A DNA stretch of 64,000 nucleotides from Lysobacteraceae bacterium (GCA_021604725.1 BQJN01000001.1:37184-101183), one strand, 5' to 3'. Shown: positions 51,628 to 61,246, numbered from the stretch's first letter. Numbers and translations: made by a program. The notes: generated by a model not told the origin, from the letters alone.

Positions 51628-52517
51628 ACGGTGTTAGACAACAAGCCATACGCCATCAGCCGCCACTCAAACGCTTTGGTGAGCGCACACTGGCGGTGTT
51701 GCTGTCTGTTGGCATCCATCTGTTTTTCGCTTTCATAATGTGGGCCGGCGTTTCCTTTCATTTCAGTTCTCAACAGCCGCTGGTCGCACCGACAACAGTG
51801 CAGGCCACGGTGGTCGATATCAGTGACTTGCTGGCTCAGCGCCAGGTGCAACAGGACAAAATCAACGAAGCCAATCGCGCGGCTAGAGAGAAGCGTGAGG
51901 CTGAAGAATTGCACAAGGAGTTGATGGAACGTCAACGGCGACAACGCGAACAAGCCGAGCGGGCACGTCGCGAGCGTACTGACGCTGAGCGGCAGGAACA
52001 GCAGCGCCTGGCAGAGGAGGCACGGCAACGTGCGGCCGAGGCCGAGCGGCAGTTGGCTGACCTGCGGGCCCAGCGTGAACAGGCGCGCAGAGAGCGAGAA
52101 GCAGAGGAGCGACGCTTGCAGGAGCTGGAGCAACAGCGCCTCGCTGAAGCCGAGCAGCAGATCAAAGACCTGGAACAACAACGCATGCAACAACTGCTGG
52201 CCGAAGAGCAGGCGAGGGAAGCTGCCTCCGAGCGTTCATCTTTGATGGCAGAGTATGTGTTTGCCATTCGAGCTCGTGTCACGGGCAATTGGCTGCGACC
52301 ACCAACCGCGCAGCCGGGATTGAAGTGTCGAATTCGAGTAAACCAGATCCCTGGTGGCGAAGTGATCAGTGCAACGGTAATATCGCCCTGCAATGCCGAC
52401 GAGACGGTGCGGCGATCGATCACCAATGCCGTGCTGCGCTCACAGCCTTTGCCCTATCAGGGCTTCGAGTCTGTATTTGAGCGCGAGATTGCCTTTAGTT
52501 TCAGCTACGACGGTTAG
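51624..52517 (+). CDS. tolA: TolA
   Basis: N-terminal TM, long charged/Gln-rich helical region, C-terminal TonB-like domain. Confidence 0.93.
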   Translation: MNGVRQQAIRHQPPLKRFGERTLAVLLSVGIHLFFAFIMWAGVSFHFSSQQPLVAPTTVQATVVDISDLLAQRQVQQDKINEANRAAREKREAEELHKELMERQRRQREQAERARRERTDAERQEQQRLAEEARQRAAEAERQLADLRAQREQARREREAEERRLQELEQQRLAEAEQQIKDLEQQRMQQLLAEEQAREAASERSSLMAEYVFAIRARVTGNWLRPPTAQPGLKCRIRVNQIPGGEVISATVISPCNADETVRRSITNAVLRSQPLPYQGFESVFEREIAFSFSYDG

Positions 52518-52561
52518 CAACAGTGAACAACAAACATATCAATCAGCGGACACCTCCAACC

Positions 52562-53884
52562 ATGCAAACACCGGCCAAGCGCTCTGTCATCAAAACAATA
52601 ATTGCTGTTGCCGCATTGCTGGTCCTGAGTTTCGGCTCGGTGGTTCAAGCTGAGCTGGAGATCGAAATCACTCGCGGGCGCGAGTCGGCTACGCCAATAG
52701 CGATCATCCCGTTTGATTGGCAAAGCACACAGCCGCAATCAGAGACCGATGTTGCCAAAGTGATTGGTGATGATCTGGCTCGATCGGGCTTGTTTCGCAC
52801 AGTGCGCGAAGCTGACCTGATCGAACGGCCAAATTCGTTTTCCGATATTCGCTTCGGCACCTGGCGGTTGCTGGACGTCAACTACTTGTTGATTGGCCGC
52901 ATAAAAGATCAGGCACCCGCCTATTCGGTTGAATTTGAGCTGTACGATATCGCGTCTGAACAACGGGTTGCCGGCTACGCCTTGCCAGTCCGCGCCGGTG
53001 CTTTGCGCGATGCTGCCCACCAGGTCGCGGATTTGGTCTACGAAGCGCTGACCGGTACGCCGGGTGCGTTCTCAACGCGCATTGCTTACGTCACCGCCAG
53101 TCAAACCGCTGACGGTTTGCGTTATCGACTGGAAGTGGCGGATGCCGATGGTTATCGGCCGCGGTCTATTGTCGAATCCAGAGAGCCCTTGCTATCGCCA
53201 GCATGGTCACCGGATGGTCGGCAGTTGGCCTACGTATCCTTCGAGTCTGGAAACTCGTCCGTCTATCTGCAGGAAATCGCCACTGGATCGCGAAGTCGAA
53301 TAGCCAGTCACAAGGGCATCAACGGTGCCCCCGCGTTTTCTCCAGATGGCAAACAATTGGCATTGGCCTTGTCCAAGACTGGAAATCTCGAAATTTATGT
53401 AATGGATTTGGGAACCGGCGGTCTACGTCAACTCACCAACCATTGGGGCATCGACACTGAGCCGGTTTGGACTGACGATGGGCAGAGCGTGATCTTCACC
53501 TCAGACCGTGGCGGCAAGCCGCAGTTGTATCAAGTGGCGATCAATAGCGGGACACCGCGTCGTATCACCCGTGAGGGCGATTACAATGCGCGAGCTACCA
53601 TTGCGCCCGGCAAAGGCTTGATCGCCATGGCGCATGGGGTGGGGAATGTGTATCGAATTGCGGTCTTGAACACCGAAACCGGGCTGTTGCAGATCGTTTC
53701 TGACGGAACCTTGGATGAATCGCCGAGTTTTGCCCCTAACGGCAGCATGATCCTGTATGCTTCCAGAGAAGGAATGCAAGGTGTACTATCTGCGGTTTCG
53801 GCTGATGGCCGTGTGCGGCAAAGGTTGATATTGAGCGGCGGTGACGTTCGCGAACCGGCCTGGTCGCCGCTGCCCAGGCGCTAG
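52562..53884 (+). CDS. tolB: TolB
   Basis: Signal peptide; beta-propeller repeats SPAWSPDGRQLAYVSFE, APAFSPDGKQLALALS. Confidence 0.96.
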   Translation: MQTPAKRSVIKTIIAVAALLVLSFGSVVQAELEIEITRGRESATPIAIIPFDWQSTQPQSETDVAKVIGDDLARSGLFRTVREADLIERPNSFSDIRFGTWRLLDVNYLLIGRIKDQAPAYSVEFELYDIASEQRVAGYALPVRAGALRDAAHQVADLVYEALTGTPGAFSTRIAYVTASQTADGLRYRLEVADADGYRPRSIVESREPLLSPAWSPDGRQLAYVSFESGNSSVYLQEIATGSRSRIASHKGINGAPAFSPDGKQLALALSKTGNLEIYVMDLGTGGLRQLTNHWGIDTEPVWTDDGQSVIFTSDRGGKPQLYQVAINSGTPRRITREGDYNARATIAPGKGLIAMAHGVGNVYRIAVLNTETGLLQIVSDGTLDESPSFAPNGSMILYASREGMQGVLSAVSADGRVRQRLILSGGDVREPAWSPLPRR

Positions 53885-53985
53885 AACAAGCACAATGCGT
53901 CGGAAAAGCGGGAATGCCCGCGACTGAATCCAGGTGGATTCGCACAATGTACGTTTTTTTTGACCCAACACTTCGGGAGAAAACA

Positions 53986-54519
53986 ATGACGGTCCGAATG
54001 AAGTTAATGATTTTGATGGTAGCCGTGCTGACACTGGCTGCATGTAAGTCCAAAGAGCCTAGAGTCACCGAGCCGGTCGACCAGCAGCCGACCGAACGCG
54101 TTGATACGCAGCCGGCGGAAACGTTTCCGTGGACAGGTAAGCCTGATACCGATCCGGCACATCTGGACAATCCGGACAGCCCTCTCGCTCAGCGCATCGT
54201 TTACTTCGATTTCGATCGCTCTGATCTGAAAGCCGAATACCGCGACATGGTTAGAGCCCACTCCGCTTTTGCGGCTGCAAACCCGAACTATCAGGTGACC
54301 CTGGAAGGGCATGCTGATGAGCGTGGCACGCGTGAATACAACCTGGGCCTGGGTGAGCGACGCGCGCACACCATTCGCGATTTGATGCGAGCGCAGGGTG
54401 TCGGCATGAATCAGATCGACAGCGTCTCTCTGGGTGAAGAGCGCCCAGTGGCCATGTGCCACGAAGAGGCCTGCTGGTGGAAAAACCGCCGTGTCGAAAT
54501 CGTCTACACCAAAAACTGA
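53986..54519 (+). CDS. pal: Peptidoglycan-associated lipoprotein
   Basis: Lipobox LAAC; OmpA-like YFDFDRSDLK, TLEGHADERGTREYNLGLGERRA. Confidence 0.96.
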   Translation: MTVRMKLMILMVAVLTLAACKSKEPRVTEPVDQQPTERVDTQPAETFPWTGKPDTDPAHLDNPDSPLAQRIVYFDFDRSDLKAEYRDMVRAHSAFAAANPNYQVTLEGHADERGTREYNLGLGERRAHTIRDLMRAQGVGMNQIDSVSLGEERPVAMCHEEACWWKNRRVEIVYTKN

Positions 54520-54554
54520 TTGAGCCATAAGCAACTCAATCGTTGGAAGGAAGT

Positions 54555-55502
54555 ATGACGAAACTCGATAGCAAGGGTCGAATCCTGACGGCAAGCCTGG
54601 TGCTTGCCGTCTCCTTTTCAGGATGGGCCAACGCTCAAGCCTCTCGCAGCATGAGCCTGGCTGAGCGTGTCGCCGTATTGGAGCGGCAGATGGGATCTGG
54701 CGCCTCAGTAGAGCCGGCCCAGTCCAACGTCATGGTCGACATGCTCAACCGTATCGATCAACTGCAGCGCGAGGTTCAGGAACTGCGAGCTGTTGTTGAG
54801 CAACAGCAATTCGAGCTGGAAGCCAGTCAGCGCCGACAACGAGACCAGTATCTCGATCTTGATCAGCGACTGTCCTCGGTCGGTGGCGGCGCAACGGGTC
54901 AGTCCAGTGCGTTCACATCCTCGCCAACAAGGCCAGTACAAAGCGATGTGGCTCCACTGGCTGAGCAAACCGCTAGTCCTCAAACTACACCTGACAACGC
55001 CGTGGTCAGCAGCCAACTGCCTGAGGTACGCCCTCCGGTTGAGGCTGATCTACAAACCTCCGCCATTGATGCTTCGGTCGCGCCTGCCGCGGTGGCTTTT
55101 GTCGACCCGGCGCAAGAAAAAGCGGCCTATGACGCGGCCTTCAATGAACTGAAGAACGGGCGATATGCTTCGGCAGCGCGTAGTTTTAGCGCCTTCGTTC
55201 AAAGCTATCCGGACAGCGAATTTTCCGATAACGCACAATACTGGCTTGGTGAGGCTTACTACGTCACTGGCAACTACAGAATTGCGCTGGAGTCGTTTCA
55301 GAATTTGCTAAATCGCTATCCAGACAGCACTAAAGTGGCCGACGCTTTGCTGAAAATCGGCTATGCCCAATACGAGTTGAAGGAGTGGGCTGCAGCTGAG
55401 CACGCCCTCACCGATGTGGTCGAGACCTATCCAGGCACGACGGTCGCCAGGCTAGCCGAAGGGCGCTTGCGCGCCATGCGCCTGGAAGGCCATATTCAAT
55501 AG
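54555..55502 (+). CDS. cpoB: Cell division coordinator CpoB (YbgF)
   Basis: Signal peptide, coiled coil, TPRs; follows pal. Confidence 0.92.
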   Translation: MTKLDSKGRILTASLVLAVSFSGWANAQASRSMSLAERVAVLERQMGSGASVEPAQSNVMVDMLNRIDQLQREVQELRAVVEQQQFELEASQRRQRDQYLDLDQRLSSVGGGATGQSSAFTSSPTRPVQSDVAPLAEQTASPQTTPDNAVVSSQLPEVRPPVEADLQTSAIDASVAPAAVAFVDPAQEKAAYDAAFNELKNGRYASAARSFSAFVQSYPDSEFSDNAQYWLGEAYYVTGNYRIALESFQNLLNRYPDSTKVADALLKIGYAQYELKEWAAAEHALTDVVETYPGTTVARLAEGRLRAMRLEGHIQ

Positions 55503-55534
55503 ACATAGTCGCCGACCTTGGCGTCGGCGCAGTC

Positions 55535-56209
55535 TTGAAACAAGTGACAATCGTGTCCAAGCCCAATCGCAGTGAAAGACTGCGCATCACCGAAATATTT
55601 TACTCCATCCAGGGCGAGTCCAACTCTGTTGGATGGCCCACTGTGTTTGTGCGCCTGACGGGCTGCCCACTGCGCTGTCAATATTGCGATACCGCCTATG
55701 CCTTCCATGGTGGCGACTGGCGGGATATCTCGGACGTTATCGACGAGGTGGCCAGTTACAAGCCGCGTTACGTAACAGTTACCGGTGGCGAGCCGCTGGC
55801 TCAACGGCCTTGCCTGAAGCTGCTCGAGCAGCTTTGTGATGCCGGGTATCAGGTCTCGCTGGAGACCAGTGGAGCCATCGATCTGGCGACGGTCGATCCT
55901 CGAGTGGTCAAGGTAATGGATTTGAAAACGCCTGGATCAAAGGAGGTAGCGCGCAACCGCTGGCAAAACCTCGAGTACTTGAACGAGCATGACCAGATCA
56001 AGTTTGTTTTGTGCTCGCGACAAGACTTCGACTGGATGTGTCAGCAGATAGCGCAGCACGAATTGGATCGCTGGCAAGTACTGGCATCGCCGTCGGCGGA
56101 TGAGCTTGATCCAAGGGATCTGGCTGAATGGGTCTTGGCCGACCGACCTCCGATTCGCATGCAATTGCAGCTGCACAAGTTTATCTGGGGCGATGTCGCA
56201 GGGCACTGA
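55535..56209 (+). CDS. queE: 7-carboxy-7-deazaguanine synthase
   Basis: [38 protein letters not shown] (radical SAM-like). Confidence 0.95.
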   Translation: MKQVTIVSKPNRSERLRITEIFYSIQGESNSVGWPTVFVRLTGCPLRCQYCDTAYAFHGGDWRDISDVIDEVASYKPRYVTVTGGEPLAQRPCLKLLEQLCDAGYQVSLETSGAIDLATVDPRVVKVMDLKTPGSKEVARNRWQNLEYLNEHDQIKFVLCSRQDFDWMCQQIAQHELDRWQVLASPSADELDPRDLAEWVLADRPPIRMQLQLHKFIWGDVAGH

Positions 56210-56885
56210 CAACAAAGGTCGCGACGCGGTTGTTCTGCTGTCCGGCGGGCTCGATTCAGCTACTGTGCTGGCATTGGCGCTAGCCCGTGGCTTTCGTTGC
56301 CACACATTGGCCATCGACTACGGTCAACGGCATCGCGCCGAGTTGGATGCCTCGGAGGCCTTGTCGAAACAGTTGGGTGCAGCGTCTCATCGAGTCATTG
56401 CCATAGACCTAAGGGCCATTGGTGGGTCGGCGCTGACTGACGATATCGCCGTGCCTGAGGGCGGCACAGAGGGCATACCGATAACCTATGTGCCGGCACG
56501 CAACACGGTGATGCTGTCGCTGGCTTTGGGTCTGGCCGAGACCCTCAACGCCATGGACCTGTTTATCGGCGTAAACGCGGTCGACTACTCAGGTTATCCG
56601 GACTGCCGACCAGAATTTATTGCCAGCTTTCAAACACTGGCCAACCTTGCGACCAAGGCCGGGGTGGAAGGGCGGCGCTTTACTATTCACACGCCTTTGA
56701 TCGACTTGACCAAAGCGCAAATCATCGCCGCCGGTATTGAGGTCGGCGTCGACTATTCGCTGACTGTTTCCTGTTATCAGGCGAATGGGCGAGGGGAGGC
56801 ATGCGGACGGTGTGACTCCTGCCGCATCAGACAGTCAGGGTTTGAAACTGCGGGAATAACCGACCCGACTCGATACTGCCAATAG
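56193..56885 (+). CDS. queC: 7-cyano-7-deazaguanine synthase
   Basis: [22 protein letters not shown]-terminal [10 protein letters not shown] zinc motif. Confidence 0.95.
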   Translation: MSQGTDNKGRDAVVLLSGGLDSATVLALALARGFRCHTLAIDYGQRHRAELDASEALSKQLGAASHRVIAIDLRAIGGSALTDDIAVPEGGTEGIPITYVPARNTVMLSLALGLAETLNAMDLFIGVNAVDYSGYPDCRPEFIASFQTLANLATKAGVEGRRFTIHTPLIDLTKAQIIAAGIEVGVDYSLTVSCYQANGRGEACGRCDSCRIRQSGFETAGITDPTRYCQ

Positions 56886-56964
56886 TTCGGCGCATCCTCC
56901 AAGATCGCCAACGTTCCGGAAATGCTCTAGAATCCGGCATCAGTTTCAAAAATAGGGCGGAAAA

Positions 56965-58323
56965 GTGGAGTCAAAGCATTTACTCGGGCTGGGTCTAGGT
57001 CTGGCATTGTTATGTGGCGGAGCGCAGGCAGTGGAGTGGGGTTCATGGGAACAGCGTTTACTGCAGCCGGCCGAACGCACAGGTCTTGATTTACTGCTGG
57101 TCGACAAACAGCAAGGGATGAAAAAGGCGGGTGACTTCAGAGATGTTGTCATAGAGACCGGCCACCCCTACGCGGTGGGTAGCCCAAGTGAGAAGAGCGT
57201 TGAGATGGTGTGGTCACGCACTATTCATGAAAAGAACGCCAGTTTCATCATGCCCCACTTCCTGAGTATGGACTTGGCGGAAGGAGATTTTCTGGTATTG
57301 AGATCGCCCGACAACAGTCGCGAGCGCATCTACACCGGTTATGGCAAGAGTGATCGAGGACGCCCGGGCGCTGGTGGGTTTTGGGGTATTCACATCTCCG
57401 GCGACACTGCCATTTTGGAACTATATTCAAGCGGAAAACCTAGCCGCCATGGGGTACTAGTTGACCGGATCAGTGTCGGCTTTCCGGACTTCGATACCGG
57501 CGGTGGGAGTACACGTTCGCTTTGTACAGTTGACGACAGCGAGAATTCGACATGTTATGCCGATACCCATCCATTTCAGTACCAGAGAGCACAAACGGTT
57601 GCACGACTGCTGATCACCAAGCCGACCGGGACGTTTTTCTGCACCGGTTGGCTGGTTGGTAGCGAGGGCCACTTCATTACTAACCAACACTGCATCGAAA
57701 ACGGCACCCAAGCGATGGATACGACTTTTGAGTTTGCTGCCGAAGGTGCCACGTGCGCCACCAACTGCAGGACCGGAAATGGCTGCCCCGGCGTGGTTGA
57801 AGCGGATAACTCCACGCTAATCAAGGTAAGTAGCCCGTTGGATTATGCGCTGGTGGCTGTAGACACTAGTGGCCTAGGTGGCACCGATTTGCCAGCGACT
57901 TATGGGTTTTTGACTTTGCGTCCAGGGGGTGCTGAACTGCTGGAGGAAATCTATATTCCTCAACACCCAGCGGGCTGGGGTAAGCACATTGCCTTAACTT
58001 CCAGTTACCCTTCGGATGTCAACCTTGGTGGGATGGGGTATGTGCAGTCGGTGACAGAGTTCGCCTGCACCGGTGGAACCAGTGACGTAGGTTATTTTCT
58101 CGACACTCAAGGGGGTTCGTCCGGGTCGCCGGTACTTGCGTCGGCCGACCATGCGGTTGTCGCCTTACACCATTGTCGCGGCAGTGCTTTCTGTGCATCG
58201 GGAAACCCTGCGACTGATGACCCAAATCGTGGTGTGCCGATCGAAGACGTGATCGCTCATATCGATGCCGATATGCCAGCAGATGCACTTTGGGTCGACG
58301 AGTACTTTGTAGATAGTTTCTAG
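56965..58323 (+). CDS. Secreted trypsin-like (S1) serine endopeptidase
   Basis: Signal peptide; His in FITNQHCIEN, Asp in SSPLDYALVAV, Ser in TQGGSSGSPVLA. Confidence 0.85.
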   Translation: MESKHLLGLGLGLALLCGGAQAVEWGSWEQRLLQPAERTGLDLLLVDKQQGMKKAGDFRDVVIETGHPYAVGSPSEKSVEMVWSRTIHEKNASFIMPHFLSMDLAEGDFLVLRSPDNSRERIYTGYGKSDRGRPGAGGFWGIHISGDTAILELYSSGKPSRHGVLVDRISVGFPDFDTGGGSTRSLCTVDDSENSTCYADTHPFQYQRAQTVARLLITKPTGTFFCTGWLVGSEGHFITNQHCIENGTQAMDTTFEFAAEGATCATNCRTGNGCPGVVEADNSTLIKVSSPLDYALVAVDTSGLGGTDLPATYGFLTLRPGGAELLEEIYIPQHPAGWGKHIALTSSYPSDVNLGGMGYVQSVTEFACTGGTSDVGYFLDTQGGSSGSPVLASADHAVVALHHCRGSAFCASGNPATDDPNRGVPIEDVIAHIDADMPADALWVDEYFVDSF

Positions 58324-58341
58324 CGGACACGTCCACTTCTA

Positions 58342-58380
58342 CTCTCCCCAGGCTTGGTGATCGTGCCGGTCTGGGGAGAG
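58342..58380 (+). terminator. Possible terminator hairpin after the protease gene
   Basis: Perfect 10-bp arms CTCTCCCCAG ... CTGGGGAGAG with 19-nt loop; weak T tract. Confidence 0.45.
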
Positions 58381-58460
58381 ATTCGAACTTAAGTTGATCT
58401 TTCTTCCAATCCCGCTTGTAAGCAGCAAAAGAAACCCTTAGAATTGCGCCCCCTTGGAAT

Positions 58461-58536
58461 GGGCCGTTAGCTCAGTTGGTAGAGCAGTGGACTTTTAATC
58501 CATTGGTCGTAGGTTCGAGCCCTACACGGCCCACCA
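58461..58536 (+). tRNA. tRNA-Lys (anticodon TTT), CCA encoded
   Basis: GGGCCGTTAGCTCAGTTGGTAGAGCAGTGGACTTTTAATCCATTGGTCGTAGGTTCGAGCCCTACACGGCCCACCA folds as a canonical cloverleaf. Confidence 0.97.
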
Positions 58537-58830
58537 TTTCCCTCCTCCCGTTCGAAGCGACAATCCCTTCAAGTATCATCTTGCCTGGGATCAAGCGGCT
58601 CGAACCGTCTTCTGTCGCAAACCGCGTAGCCGGAATGGTTTTCGCTTCGCGAAATGAATGTAGGCGGAGCCTCCAACCCTCGAGCCCTACACGGCCCACC
58701 ATTTCTCCTCCCGTTCGAAGCGACAATCCCTTCAAGTATCATCTTGCCTGGGATCAAGCGGCTCGAACCGTCCTCTTTCACAAACCGCGAAGCCGAAATG
58801 GTTTTCGCTTCGCGAAATGAATGTAGGGTG
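58515..58830 (+). repeat. Tandem direct repeat, unit ~165 bp, each unit starting with the 3' end of tRNA-Lys
   Basis: TCGAGCCCTACACGGCCCACCATTTC at 58515 and 58680, followed in both by CTCCCGTTCGAAGCGACAATCCCTTCAAGTATCATCTTGCCTGGGATCAAGCGGCTCGAACCGTC...GGTTTTCGCTTCGCGAAATGAATGTAGG. Confidence 0.93.
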
Positions 58831-58930
58831 AGGCGGATTGAGAACGAGTGGCTTGCCGCAAAGTATTTCTGCGCAGGCATACTGAGCTGCCATCCCTGGC
58901 GAACCCAAAGCGCTCCGTGAGGAGATTCCG

Positions 58931-59320
58931 GCCTTGCCATCCTTGGCAAGGCGTTCAGCGGGATCGAATGCCATTCAAGGCATTCGATCGAGATCCGCTT
59001 CACCCCGCCGAACGACTCGACAGGACGTCGAGGCTGGGGGTACGTATGACGCACGATGGCAACAACCATCCCTGGGCCGCACCCTTCGGTAGGCGAGGAT
59101 GAAGCCAACAACCATCCCTGGACCGCACCCAGCCGGCACATCCATGTGCCGTCGTTCGCCACCTGCGGCGTGGCGTTCAAGGCACCCGTCATTGCGGCTT
59201 CGTAGGAGAGGATTGGAGTTGCCTTCCCTGGCGAGACGATTCAGCTTCGAGTGAACCCCCAGCCCAACCATCCATGGTTGGTCGTTCGCCACCTGCGGCG
59301 TGCCATTCAAGGCACCCCGC
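58931..59320. repeat. Array of hairpins with conserved loops and different arms, plus a repeated GTCGTTCGCCACCTGCGGCGT segment
   Basis: GCCTTGCCA-TCCT-TGGCAAGGC 58931-58952; GATCGAATGCC-ATTCAA-GGCATTCGATC 58962-58989; CGGCACA-TCCA-TGTGCCG 59134-59151; CCAACCA-TCCA-TGGTTGG 59264-59281; GTGCC-ATTCAA-GGCAC 59300-59315; GTCGTTCGCCACCTGCGGCGT at 59151 and 59281. Confidence 0.85.
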
Positions 59321-59483
59321 GTCTACGGTGGCTCACCCATCCCTGGCGCAGCATGGGGAATCTCATCAAAAACTATGCATAAGGCGCGGGAATCGCTCGG
59401 TCTACCGACAATCTGCTGCTGCGAAGCGAATCTGCATGCTATATTTTGTCAGTGACTGAGTTTTCGGTAGCCGTGCGGGCGGC

Positions 59484-60230
59484 ATGCATACTTTGAAGAG
59501 ACGTTTAGCAATAACATTGACCAGTGCGATGGCCGTTTTTATGGCTGCTGCGCCAGCTGTTGTCTCGGCACAGGCCATTATCAAACACTTGGCAACGTCC
59601 TCGCTGGCAGACAAGGAATTGACTCGTGAGTCTTTCGACCTGTCGGAACTGAATGATGCCAAAACCTTGGCGCGCACCGGCGATGTTGAATCTCAATACA
59701 AGGTGGCGATTCTCAACCATATGCGCGGTGCTTATGGGCAGGCCATTAGCTGGTATCGGCGGGCAGCTCTGTTTCGTCATCCGTTGGCGTCTTATAACCT
59801 TGGCTTGATGTACTACCAGGGCGAAGGCGTTGATGTCGACTACCACGAGGCCGCTCGATGGTTTGAGGTTTCGGCTGGCGCGGGCTATCCAGAGGCGGCC
59901 TTCCAGCTTGGGCTGATGCACTACCGTGGAGAAGGGGTGCCAAAGGACAATCAACTGGAAGCGCAGTGGTACAGAAAGGCCGCGCTGGGCGGTAATGCTG
60001 AGGCTCAGTACAACCTGGCCGTTCTCTATTCCAAGGGAGAAGGTGTCAAGGACGATCCAGTTGAAGGCCTGGCGTGGCTTGAACTGGCGGTGGCAGGTGG
60101 CGTTGATGCCGATGACCAGTTGGCCGATATGCGTTCATCGCTCAGCCAACAGCAACGCCAGGCAGCGGCTGGCTTGCGAAGTCAGTTGGAAAGCCAAATC
60201 AAAATCCCCCGTTTCCTGGCCGCTCAGTAA
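59484..60230 (+). CDS. Secreted Sel1-like repeat protein
   Basis: Signal peptide; SLRs ASYNLGLMYYQGEGVDVDYHEAARWFEVSA, AAFQLGLMHYRGEGVPKDNQLEAQWYRKAA. Confidence 0.88.
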   Translation: MHTLKRRLAITLTSAMAVFMAAAPAVVSAQAIIKHLATSSLADKELTRESFDLSELNDAKTLARTGDVESQYKVAILNHMRGAYGQAISWYRRAALFRHPLASYNLGLMYYQGEGVDVDYHEAARWFEVSAGAGYPEAAFQLGLMHYRGEGVPKDNQLEAQWYRKAALGGNAEAQYNLAVLYSKGEGVKDDPVEGLAWLELAVAGGVDADDQLADMRSSLSQQQRQAAAGLRSQLESQIKIPRFLAAQ

Positions 60231-60468
60231 ATCTCTGCCGCACTGGCGGTCAAACATCGAGGCATCTCAACCTTCCTCAACTCTGAAATCGAGTTGGGCC
60301 CAGCCTGTTCGTCCTGCATTCCATGCACAGTTTCGATGCCGTTTTTTCGCTCATTGTGCAGATGCTGCGCCAACGGTTCGAGGGCGCGAATTCGGCACAC
60401 TCGCGAGCAGTGCCGCATGCTAGGTTCTATTCATACACGCACTAAACGAACGAGTATTTGAGGCAGCA

Positions 60469-61206
60469 ATGTATAGACCCTTGTTGAATTCAATGGCCCT
60501 TGCCATAGTCACTTTTATCGCAACAGCGCCGCAAGCGGCTTATGGCCAGGCCATCATTAAGCACTTGTCGACCTCTTCATTGGCTGGAAAGGAACTGACC
60601 CGCGATTCATTTAGTCTATCCGAACTTAACGATGCCAAGACCTTGGCCAAGTCCGGTGATGTTGAAGCGCAGTATCGTGTTGCGATCCTGAATCATATGC
60701 GCGGTGCCTACAGCCAGGCTGAAGCCTGGTATCGGCGCGCCGCGCTGTTTCGTCACCCCTTGGCCGCCTACAACCTGGGATTAATGTATTACCAGGGTGA
60801 AGGCGTTGAAATGAATCATGAGGAGGCCGCTAGATGGTTTGAAGTCTCGGCCAACGCTGACTACCCGGACGCCGCATTTCAGTTGGGCCTAATGCATTAT
60901 CGTGGAGATGGTGTACCGAAAAATCCGGCGCTTGAGGCGCAATGGTACCGCCGCTCTGCCCTGGGCGGGAATGCTGAGGCACAATTTAATATGGCGGTCT
61001 TGCACAGCAAAGGTGAGGGGGTGGCTGAGGATCCCGTAGCAGCGCTCGCCTGGCTCGATATGGCGGTGGCCAATGGTGTCGATGCGCAGGCGCAACTGTC
61101 TGATATGCGCAGCACCATGAGCCCAGCCCAACGGCAAGCGGCTGCTTCCCTGCGCGCTGAGACCGAGTCCTTGGTCAAGCGACCGATTTATATCGTTACT
61201 AATTAG
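60469..61206 (+). CDS. Secreted Sel1-like repeat protein (paralog of the preceding gene)
   Basis: Same architecture and extended shared sequence (IIKHL.TSSLA.KELTR.SF.LSELNDAKTLA). Confidence 0.88.
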   Translation: MYRPLLNSMALAIVTFIATAPQAAYGQAIIKHLSTSSLAGKELTRDSFSLSELNDAKTLAKSGDVEAQYRVAILNHMRGAYSQAEAWYRRAALFRHPLAAYNLGLMYYQGEGVEMNHEEAARWFEVSANADYPDAAFQLGLMHYRGDGVPKNPALEAQWYRRSALGGNAEAQFNMAVLHSKGEGVAEDPVAALAWLDMAVANGVDAQAQLSDMRSTMSPAQRQAAASLRAETESLVKRPIYIVTN

Positions 61207-61246
61207 AGGTCGTCCACGATTAGCCATTCATGGCTAACGCGGACAC
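61204..61246 (+). repeat. Intergenic hairpin element shared with the bamD 3' end
   Basis: TAGAGGTCGTCCACGATTAGCCATTCATGGCTAACGCGGACACG; minus-strand counterpart at 34672-34715. Confidence 0.85.

Noticed and set aside
58515-58701. Integrated genomic island with attL/attR at tRNA-Lys
   Set aside because: The direct repeats are only 165 bp apart with shared downstream sequence and no integrase gene is present; tandem duplication fits better
58472-59192. Several overlapping ORFs on both strands around the tRNA-Lys repeats
   Set aside because: They run through the tRNA and its repeats; translations (FREAKTI..RF..EDGSSRLIPGKMILEGIVASNGR) just restate the DNA repeat
58931-59320. CRISPR array in the repeat-rich region
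   Set aside because: Repeats are hairpins of different sequence and irregular spacing, with no constant repeat/spacer periodicity and no cas genes
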